Positions 7,898-14,022 of a stretch of 29,305 bases of DNA are shown here, in pieces. Location: assembly GCA_023415035.1 (NCBI GenBank), contig JAEZLX010000201.1, forward strand, positions 1-29,305. The letters run 5' to 3'. The position numbers and the translations under genes were made by a program. Every line of letters begins with the position of its first letter. The stretch's first letter is position 1. Under the pieces are notes generated by a model, which was not told where the DNA came from, did not search any database, and saw nothing but the letters and a program-made list of their open reading frames with translations. Origin of the DNA: Pseudomonadota bacterium. GTDB lineage: Bacteria; Pseudomonadota; Gammaproteobacteria; Burkholderiales; Burkholderiaceae_C.

Positions 7898-8656
7898 ATG
7901 CCGGTCAGTCTTTTGGAGTTAATTGGCGATATCAATCCGAGGCAAACTGTCCTGGTTTTCGGAGCAGGTGCTTCGGTTCCTTCAGGTGCGCCATCGGTTG
8001 CAGATTTGGTGCAGGATATATCTCAGGAATTCAGAATTGAATCTGGCGGGTTGAACTTGCGAGAAATCTCGGGGTTGGCTGAGCAAAAGCGTGGTCGGCA
8101 GGATGTGATTTCTGTTGTGCGTAAACGTTTTTCCGGCTTGCGTGCTAAGGGGTCAATATTGAACCTGCCCCTGTATGGATGGAAGTCGATATTTACGACC
8201 AATTATGATGAGATAGTAGAGGATGCCTATAGGCGCGCCGGACGTTCTATCAAGGTGTTTTCTTCGAACTTTGATTTTACAGTTCAGTCGGATCCAAATG
8301 CGGCAAAATTATTCAAGATTCACGGAACGATTGATAAGGATGTTGTGGATGGTAGTCTTTCTCGAATCATAATCACTGATGGAGATTACGATTTAACCGA
8401 AGAGTATCGTGAGGTCTTGTATGATCGCTTGAAGGCGGATATATCGCCGGGTGTGCGTGTTTTGATAATTGGTCAATCTTTGGCTGATCAGGATTTAAGA
8501 GATGTTATACAGCGAAGTATTGCAATCAACCAAAAAATGCACAATCAAGGAAGGATTGGTTTGCTGTTGTACCAGCGAGATGAAAACAGGGCGCAACTCT
8601 TAGAGAGTCGAGGTGTGCGAGTCGCTGTGGCCTTGATGACTTCATTGCAGCGTTAG
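7898..8656 (+). CDS. Stand-alone SIR2-like (NADase-type) protein
   Basis: Protein of 252 residues consisting of little more than one SIR2 domain. Visible motifs: the NAD-binding G22-A-G-A-S26 with PSGAPS; T101-N102-Y103-D104; the catalytic-type histidine in K140-I-H142-G; and the C-terminal IGQSLADQDLRDVI (191-204), typical of SIR2_2-type defence domains. The zinc-ribbon cysteines of deacetylase sirtuins are absent. N102 and H142 are 40 residues apart, like the catalytic Asn/His pair of the Thoeris ThsA NADase, so NAD+ hydrolysis is the likely activity. There is no sensor domain, so activation should come from a partner, presumably the NTPase that follows two bases later. ATG 7898 has GGAGGA at 7889-7894. 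The gene is far AT-richer than the core genome, indicating transfer. Confidence 0.87.
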   Translation: MPVSLLELIGDINPRQTVLVFGAGASVPSGAPSVADLVQDISQEFRIESGGLNLREISGLAEQKRGRQDVISVVRKRFSGLRAKGSILNLPLYGWKSIFTTNYDEIVEDAYRRAGRSIKVFSSNFDFTVQSDPNAAKLFKIHGTIDKDVVDGSLSRIIITDGDYDLTEEYREVLYDRLKADISPGVRVLIIGQSLADQDLRDVIQRSIAINQKMHNQGRIGLLLYQRDENRAQLLESRGVRVAVALMTSLQR

Positions 8657-8658
8657 CC

Positions 8659-10338
8659 TTGAAGGCTCAGGACCACGCTCCTGCTCAATCTCGGTTCGGA
8701 GATCTTCTGGATTCGCAGGTCGTACTGCGACCTGGGACTAAGTCAATTGATGACGAGTTGAAGCCCGAGCAGGCTAACGCAAGTGCTGTTTTTAATGGAT
8801 GGCCTGCAAACTACAGCGATATCTCGGGCGGTCTTACGTTTGACCGTGTTGTTGCCGGTGAGATTGCTGAGTACTTTTCTGATTCAGATAAGTTTGTGGC
8901 CGTACTTTTAGGTGCGAGTGGAGTCGGAAAGACAACGGCCGCCCGCCAGGTTCTCTTGAAATTGCGTGGGAGAGGATACGATTGTTGGGAGCATAAAGGA
9001 GAACACCCGCTAAATGAGAAGGCATGGGTGGAGATTGCAAAGCGGCTGAAAATCCAGTCTAAGATGGGCGCGCTGTTAATAGATGATGCGCACACACATT
9101 TGTACGAAGTGAATGAGCTGGTTGATCGTTTGGCTTCTGAAGGGTGCACAAACTTCAAGTTGATTTTTACATCGACGCGCAGTCACTGGGGTCCTCGAGT
9201 TAAGACGCCGACCATGTTCTCCATGGGGGGTGAATTTTATATTTCACAACTAAATTCAAAGGAGATCGATAACTTGCTAACTCTGGTGGAGACTGTTCCG
9301 GAGTTGCGCTCACTTGTCGAATCAGGTTTTGGTGGCTTTTCTCGGTATGAGAGGCGGCGACGGTTGATAGATCGCTGTGAGGCGGATATGTTTGTTTGCA
9401 TGAAGAATATCTTCGCTTCGGAAAAATACGATGACATCATTCTGCGGGAATATGGAACCTTGTCTGCCGATAGTCAAGATATATATCGATATGTTGCTGC
9501 AATGGAGTATGCTGGCATTCGTGTGCATCGTCAGTTGGTGATGCGAATACTGGGATTGCAGGCTAATGCAATATCTGCTTTGCTCTCAGGCCTTGCGGAT
9601 ATCATTACTGAATATGATGTGAATCCTCGCGAGGGTGTTTATGGATGGCGAGTTCGCCATAATGTAATTGCGGGAATTGTTGCAAAGTATAAATTTTACG
9701 ATCTTGATAAGTTGATCGAATTGTTTGGGCGTGTGATAGATCATATATCACCTACGTTTGATATTGAAATCCGTACCATTCGTGAGTTGTGTAATATTGA
9801 ATCGGGTTTGTCGGTGATACCGGATAAATCTGTCCAGAATCAGCTGCTGCGGAGAATGATGTCTATAGCTCCGGGGGAGCGTGTGCCTCGACATCGGTTG
9901 ATAAGGAACTTAATCGATCTCGGGGAGTTTGAGAAGGCTGAGTCTGAGATTAGGATTTTTGAAAAGGACTTCGGGAAGGAGGCTCCAACGGCGCGGTACC
10001 GAATTCTCTTAATGATAGCTCGTGCGACTGAAACGCCAGGCCTTGCTCAAGAGGATCGCATGGTGATACTGCAACAGGCACGGGAATTGGCAAGCGGTGC
10101 TGTTGTGCGATACGAGACAAATAAGTATGTACTCGGTGCCTACTGTGAGCTTGGGATTGAGACCTTTAAATTGACGGGGTCACATGAGGTATTTGATGAG
10201 GCAATGAAACTGCTCAAGAGAGCAGAGTCTCGGGTTGGCGATCCTGATGTAACGAAAATGGTTTTGCGCTATCAGAGGAGGATTTCTGGTCAATCGGTAG
10301 TTGATCGGGATTTGACGGGCTTGAGTGGGGGGAAGTAG
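8659..10338 (+). CDS. STAND-like P-loop NTPase paired with SIR2
   Basis: Protein of 559 residues. Walker A GASGVGKTT is at 85-93, Walker B ALLIDDAH at 138-145 and a sensor-1-like LIFTSTRSHWG at 168-178. A probable winged-helix segment spans about 265-345, and a helical C-terminal half (about 400-545, e.g. LGEFEKAESEIRIF) resembles degenerate TPR repeats. This NTPase, winged helix, repeat layout is that of STAND/NLR-type signalling ATPases, though I do not recognise a named family. The start is TTG at 8659, two bases after the SIR2 stop. No upstream ATG or GTG is in frame before a stop at 8581, and no Shine-Dalgarno is visible, so translation is probably coupled. I infer a sensor/activator role for the SIR2 effector. 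The gene is strongly AT-rich and ends 9 nt before the A-run of the glnS terminator. Confidence 0.8.
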   Translation: MKAQDHAPAQSRFGDLLDSQVVLRPGTKSIDDELKPEQANASAVFNGWPANYSDISGGLTFDRVVAGEIAEYFSDSDKFVAVLLGASGVGKTTAARQVLLKLRGRGYDCWEHKGEHPLNEKAWVEIAKRLKIQSKMGALLIDDAHTHLYEVNELVDRLASEGCTNFKLIFTSTRSHWGPRVKTPTMFSMGGEFYISQLNSKEIDNLLTLVETVPELRSLVESGFGGFSRYERRRRLIDRCEADMFVCMKNIFASEKYDDIILREYGTLSADSQDIYRYVAAMEYAGIRVHRQLVMRILGLQANAISALLSGLADIITEYDVNPREGVYGWRVRHNVIAGIVAKYKFYDLDKLIELFGRVIDHISPTFDIEIRTIRELCNIESGLSVIPDKSVQNQLLRRMMSIAPGERVPRHRLIRNLIDLGEFEKAESEIRIFEKDFGKEAPTARYRILLMIARATETPGLAQEDRMVILQQARELASGAVVRYETNKYVLGAYCELGIETFKLTGSHEVFDEAMKLLKRAESRVGDPDVTKMVLRYQRRISGQSVVDRDLTGLSGGK

Positions 10339-10346
10339 CTTATGAG

Positions 10347-10381
10347 AAAAAAAGGCCTGCAATTTGAGTGATTGCAGGCCT
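10347..10381 (-). terminator. Intrinsic terminator of glnS
   Basis: An 11-bp perfect stem AGGCCTGCAAT/ATTGCAGGCCT (10353-10363 with 10371-10381) has a 7-nt loop. Seven A residues on the plus strand (10347-10353) become the U-tract after the stem in the glnS transcript. It lies 20 nt past the glnS stop. In the plus direction the T-run is poor, so it may only weakly end the convergent SIR2-STAND transcript. Confidence 0.9.
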
Positions 10382-10400
10382 CTGGTTGGGTGGGGGCTTA

Positions 10401-12260
10401 TTACTTCCCCCAGCTATCCTTCAACCCGGTCACCCGGTTGAACACCACCTTGCCGTCCACGCCGTGGTCCTTGCGGTCGGCCACGAAGTAGCCGTGGCGT
10501 TCGAACTGGAATTTTTGGTCGGGCTTGGCGGCGGCCAGTGAGGGCTCCACGTAGGCCGTCACCACCTTGAGGCTGTTCGGGTTGAGCGCGTCCAGGAAGT
10601 TCTTGCCGCCCGCGTCGGGTTGCGGGTCGGTGAAGAGGCGGTCGTACAGGCGCACTTCGGCGCGCACGCCGTCGGCGGCGCCCACCCAGGTGATGGCGGC
10701 CTTGGCCTTGACACTGTCGGCGCCGGGGGTGCCGCTCTTGGTGTCGGGGATGACCTTGGCGTGCACTTCGGTCACCTGGCCGTCGGCGTCTTTGGCGCCC
10801 ACGCCGGTGCATTCGATGACGTAGCCACCCTTGAGGCGCACGATGTTGCCGGGGAACAGGCGCTTGTAGCCCTTGGGCGGCACTTCTTCAAAGTCCTCGC
10901 GCTCGATCCACACCTCCTTGCCGATCTTGAACACGCGGTCGGGCGGGGGCGTCTGCCCTTCGGCAATGGCCGAGTGGGGCAGGGCGGGCTGGGTGCAGTC
11001 TTCCAGGTAGTCGTCAGCGCCGAAGACCTCGGCCCAGTTGGTGAGCACCAGCTTGACCGGGTCCAGCACGGCCATGCCGCGGTGGGCCTTGTTTTCCAGG
11101 TCTTCGCGCAGGCAGCCTTCGAGCGTGCTGTAGTCGATCCAGCTGTCGGCCTTGGTCACGCCGATGCGCTCGGCAAAGAGCTGGATGGCCTCGGGCGTAT
11201 AGCCGCGGCGGCGCAGGCCGACGATGGTGGGCATGCGCGGGTCGTCCCAGCCGCAGACCTTGCCTTCGTTCACCAGTTGCGCCAGCTTGCGCTTGCTGGT
11301 GATCACATAGGTCAGGTTCAGGCGGGCGAATTCGTACTGCCGCGGCGGCGGGGCCTTGAGCAAGCCGCCTTCGCACAGGCGCTCCAGCAGCCAGTCGTAG
11401 AAGGGGCGCTGGTCTTCGAACTCCAGCGTGCAGATGGAGTGGGTGATCTGCTCCAGCGCGTCCTCGATGGGGTGCGCGAAGGTGTACATCGGGTAGATGC
11501 ACCACTTGTCGCCCGTGTTGTGGTGCGTGGCACGGCGGATGCGGTAGATGGCCGGGTCGCGCAGGTTGATGTTGGGCGAGGCCATGTCGATCTTGGCGCG
11601 CAGCACGGCAGCGCCGTCGGCCAGCTTGCCGTCGCGCATTTCGCGGAAGCGCGCCAGGTTTTCTTCGGGCGTGCGGCTGCGGAAGGGGCTGTCCACGCCG
11701 GGCTTGCCGAAGTCGCCGCGGTTGATGCGCATTTCCTCGGGTGTCTGCTCGTCCACGTAGGCGTGGCCGGCGGTGATGAGGTACTCGGCCGCGCGGTACA
11801 TGAAGTCGAAGTAGTCCGACGCGTAGTACAGGTGGCTTTCGTCCTTGCCGTTGAAGTGGCTGTCCCAGTTGAAGCCGAGCCACTGCACGGCGTCGAGGAT
11901 GGATTCGACGTATTCCTTTTCCTCTTTCTCGGGGTTGGTGTCGTCAAAGCGCATGTGGCACACGCCGCCGTAGTCGCGTGCCAGGCCGAAGTTCAGGCAG
12001 ATGCTCTTGGCGTGGCCCACGTGCAGGTAGCCGTTGGGCTCGGGGGGAAAGCGCGTGCGGATCTTGGCCGGGTCGGGGATGCCGGCCTCGTGGTGGGCGG
12101 CGTCGCCCGGGCCGCCACCCCAGCGGCGCGAGGCGTAGGTGCCGGCGGCCAGGTCTTTTTCGATGACCTGTCGCAGGAAGTTGCTGACCTTGTGTTCACC
12201 CTCGGCGGCCGGGGTGGCGGTGTTGTTCTTGTGGGTGGAAGAAGGGGAATTGGCGCTCAT
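10401..12260 (-). CDS. glnS: Glutaminyl-tRNA synthetase
   Basis: Class I aminoacyl-tRNA synthetase of 619 residues that charges tRNA-Gln with glutamine in the cytoplasm. The HIGH motif is present as H80-V-G-H83 within PPEPNGYLHVGH. The KMSKS-equivalent is ITSKRKL, and the GlnRS-specific catalytic region (FDDTNPEKEEKEYVESI) is intact. The C-terminal anticodon-binding beta barrels are complete, to ...FNRVTGLKDSWGK. The N-terminal region carries a Gly/His-rich insert before the HIGH motif (residues about 45-65), which makes it longer than the 554-residue E. coli enzyme. ATG 12260 is the only sensible start. A TAGAAT box ends six bases upstream and no ribosome-binding site is present, so the message may be leaderless. 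Confidence 0.97.
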   Translation of the reverse strand: MSANSPSSTHKNNTATPAAEGEHKVSNFLRQVIEKDLAAGTYASRRWGGGPGDAAHHEAGIPDPAKIRTRFPPEPNGYLHVGHAKSICLNFGLARDYGGVCHMRFDDTNPEKEEKEYVESILDAVQWLGFNWDSHFNGKDESHLYYASDYFDFMYRAAEYLITAGHAYVDEQTPEEMRINRGDFGKPGVDSPFRSRTPEENLARFREMRDGKLADGAAVLRAKIDMASPNINLRDPAIYRIRRATHHNTGDKWCIYPMYTFAHPIEDALEQITHSICTLEFEDQRPFYDWLLERLCEGGLLKAPPPRQYEFARLNLTYVITSKRKLAQLVNEGKVCGWDDPRMPTIVGLRRRGYTPEAIQLFAERIGVTKADSWIDYSTLEGCLREDLENKAHRGMAVLDPVKLVLTNWAEVFGADDYLEDCTQPALPHSAIAEGQTPPPDRVFKIGKEVWIEREDFEEVPPKGYKRLFPGNIVRLKGGYVIECTGVGAKDADGQVTEVHAKVIPDTKSGTPGADSVKAKAAITWVGAADGVRAEVRLYDRLFTDPQPDAGGKNFLDALNPNSLKVVTAYVEPSLAAAKPDQKFQFERHGYFVADRKDHGVDGKVVFNRVTGLKDSWGK

Positions 12261-12266
12261 TTCAGC

Positions 12267-12294
12267 ATTCTAGGCCGGCCGGGCGGCCTGACAG
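12267..12294 (-). promoter_or_regulatory. Candidate sigma70 promoter of glnS
   Basis: On the minus strand CTGTCA (12294-12289) and TAGAAT (12272-12267) are separated by 16 bp. The -10 match is 5 of 6 and the -35 match 4 of 6. Transcription would start at or within a base or two of the glnS ATG. Confidence 0.5.
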
Positions 12295-12378
12295 GGGGCG
12301 GCATATCGGACCCCGGCGGCGGTGGTTTTCCGGTATCGTTGCAAAAAAACCTTACAAAGTGCCTCTGCAGCCACTGCC

Positions 12379-12816
12379 ATGAGCCAGGACAGCCCCGACA
12401 CCATCATGATCCAGGAAGCCTCCCGGTGGGAAACCACGCAGGTGGAGGACGTGTTTTTGCCGAATGTTCGGGTGCAGCTGGCCTGGTCCGACATCGAGGA
12501 GGCCGTGGCCAACGGCGCCATCGTGCCGGCCGAGGCCCATTCGCTCTGGGCCTCCTGGGCCATGCCGGGTGCGCCCACGCGCCTGGCGACCAGTGTGGGC
12601 GCGCGTGCCACCACCACTTCGCGCGTCGATGCGGCGGCCGCCGGCTGGGCAGACACCCGGCAGATGCCCGAAGATGCCTCGGCGGGCGAGCCGCTGGACC
12701 TGTCGCTGCCGCATTCGGACGAGGGGCAGGGCCTCCAGCCCAGGGTGGCAGGCGTGGCCGGGCTGGTCGTTGGCGTGGTGCTGGGCGCGGCGCTGACCTG
12801 GCTGGCCCTGGGCTGA
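12379..12816 (+). CDS. Hypothetical protein with C-terminal membrane anchor
   Basis: Protein of 145 residues, family not recognised. The first 110 residues are soluble, acidic and Trp-containing (TTQVEDVFLPNVRVQLAW, then VPAEAHSLWASWAMPG). The last 20 or so form one hydrophobic helix (GLVVGVVLGAALTWLALG) ending at the stop, the arrangement of a tail-anchored protein. ATG 12379 was chosen over the upstream in-frame ATG at 12322 because the extra residues are basic and unlike the rest, and overlap the glnS promoter region. There is no clear Shine-Dalgarno for either. It is divergent from glnS with about 118 bp between the genes. Confidence 0.65.
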   Translation: MSQDSPDTIMIQEASRWETTQVEDVFLPNVRVQLAWSDIEEAVANGAIVPAEAHSLWASWAMPGAPTRLATSVGARATTTSRVDAAAAGWADTRQMPEDASAGEPLDLSLPHSDEGQGLQPRVAGVAGLVVGVVLGAALTWLALG

Positions 12817-12860
12817 GGCTGGCCTGCGGCACAGGGCCGTTGTTACGCTTGGCAACGACT

Positions 12861-12890
12861 TTGACGAGCCATGCGGAATGTCCTTTACAT
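12861..12890 (+). promoter_or_regulatory. Weak candidate promoter of the Pro-rich protein gene
   Basis: TTGACG (12861-12866) is followed after 17-18 bp by TTTACAT (12884-12890). The -35 match is good and the -10 poor. A CGTTG/CAACG hairpin just upstream could end the preceding gene's transcript. Confidence 0.3.
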
Positions 12891-12945
12891 GTCCTGCATC
12901 CAATAGGCCACAGGGAACATCCCCTGAATGAACTCGGAGTCAACC

Positions 12946-13353
12946 ATGATGACTGTGTCAAAACTCTCCCGAGCCTGGTCTGTGACGTTGCGTGGCGTGG
13001 CACTGGTGGCCGGTGCCTGGGCGGTGTCGACACTGGGCGGCGTCGCGCACGCGCGCGACGTGTACTTTTCCGTGGGCGTGAACTCGCCCGGCGTGTCGGT
13101 CGGCGTGTCCAATCTGCCGCCGGTGCGCTACTATCACCCGGCGCCGGTGGTCGTGGCACCCCCGGTGGTGTATGCGCCGCCCCCGCCTGTGGTGGTCTAT
13201 CCGTCGCGCTCGGTGCGGGCCTATCCGCCAGTGATGTACGCGCCGCCGCCGGTCCACTACGGCCCGCCCCCCGGTCACTGGCACAGGCCCCCGCATGGCA
13301 AGGGCCCTGACCGGCGCGGTCACGGCAACGGCCATCGCCATCACCGCCACTGA
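12946..13353 (+). CDS. Secreted proline/histidine-rich low-complexity protein
   Basis: Protein of 135 residues with a Sec signal peptide (basic MMTVSKLSR, a hydrophobic core, probable cleavage after AHA at residue 36). The mature part starts with a short beta-like segment (DVYFSVGVNSPGVSVGV). It continues as a Pro/Tyr/Val-rich stretch with several PPP motifs and a tail of Gly-His-Arg repeats. Such proteins are common in Burkholderiales and have no established function; a periplasmic or surface location is likely, and the His-rich tail could bind metal. ATG 12946 has GGAG at 12936-12939, six bases upstream, so it is preferred to ATG 12928. A terminator follows. Confidence 0.8.
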   Translation: MMTVSKLSRAWSVTLRGVALVAGAWAVSTLGGVAHARDVYFSVGVNSPGVSVGVSNLPPVRYYHPAPVVVAPPVVYAPPPPVVVYPSRSVRAYPPVMYAPPPVHYGPPPGHWHRPPHGKGPDRRGHGNGHRHHRH

Positions 13354-13384
13354 CGACCGCTGCCGCACCGGCGGCGGCGCGTCT

Positions 13385-13430
13385 CCACCCGCCCGTGAAC
13401 CGGCCCCTTGCGGGTGGGTTTGCGGGTTTT
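13385..13430 (+). terminator. Intrinsic terminator after the Pro-rich protein gene
   Basis: An 8-bp stem CCACCCGC (13385-13392) pairs with GCGGGTGG (13410-13417) around a 17-nt loop. It is followed by a T-rich stretch including TTTTT at 13427-13431. It lies 32 nt past the stop codon. Confidence 0.6.
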
Positions 13431-13452
13431 TGCATTTTGAAGGATCAGGGCA

Positions 13453-14013
13453 GTGAACGGAACAAGACGCCTGTGGATGCTGGGGGCTTCAGCCATGCTG
13501 CTGGCAGGTTGTGCGGCCGTGCCGCCGGGGCCACGCACGCTGGAGATTTCGGAGGCGCGCCTGGCGCGGATGCTGGCCACGCGCTTCCCGCTCGATCACC
13601 GCTACATGGAGCTGCTGGACGTGTCGCTCACGCAACCGCGCATGCGCCTGCTGCCCGAAGAAAACCGCATCCGCACGGACCTGCGGTATTCGCTGGGCAC
13701 GGTGATTTCGGGCACGCGCCGGGTGGAGGGCGAGATGAGCCTGAGTTACGGGTTGCGCTACGAGCCTTCGGATCAGACCGTGCGGCTGGCCGATGTGCGC
13801 GTGGACCGCTTCAAGGTGCCGGGTCTGCCCGAGCGTGCCGAGCGCATGAGCAGGCTTGGCGGTGCTGTGACGGAGGTGCTGATGCGCGATGCGGTGATCC
13901 ACCGCTTCAAGCAGGAAGACCTGCAGTTCGGCGGCTGGTCGTACCAGCCGGGCACGCCGCAGATTGTGCCGGGGGGCCTGCGCGTGACGCTGACGCCGGT
14001 GCAGCAGCGCTGA
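13453..14013 (+). CDS. DUF1439 (YceB-like) outer-membrane lipoprotein
   Basis: Protein of 186 residues with a lipoprotein signal: basic MNGTRR, a hydrophobic core and the lipobox L17-A-G-C20. The mature protein matches the DUF1439/YceB family in layout. It has an early segment about binding or barrel-like folding (ISEARLARMLATRFPLDHRY), central beta strands (LRYSLGTVISGTRRVEGEMSLS) and a C-terminal strand before the end. Family members are thought to bind lipids or sit in the envelope, with no proven function. The start is GTG 13453, with AAGGA about 8 nt upstream. Residue 21 is Ala rather than Asp, so sorting to the outer membrane is expected. The gene converges on the histidine kinase with only 9 bp between stops. 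Confidence 0.82.
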   Translation: MNGTRRLWMLGASAMLLAGCAAVPPGPRTLEISEARLARMLATRFPLDHRYMELLDVSLTQPRMRLLPEENRIRTDLRYSLGTVISGTRRVEGEMSLSYGLRYEPSDQTVRLADVRVDRFKVPGLPERAERMSRLGGAVTEVLMRDAVIHRFKQEDLQFGGWSYQPGTPQIVPGGLRVTLTPVQQR

Positions 14014-14022
14014 CGGGGAGGC

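Noticed and set aside
5886..10400. Mobile-element genes or attachment sites around the defence-like island
   Set aside because: I found no transposase, integrase, tRNA or clear flanking direct repeats. Only composition supports transfer.
10620..13310. Long plus-strand open frame covering glnS and the following genes
   Set aside because: It crosses glnS antisense and then other genes out of frame. No family motif is present.
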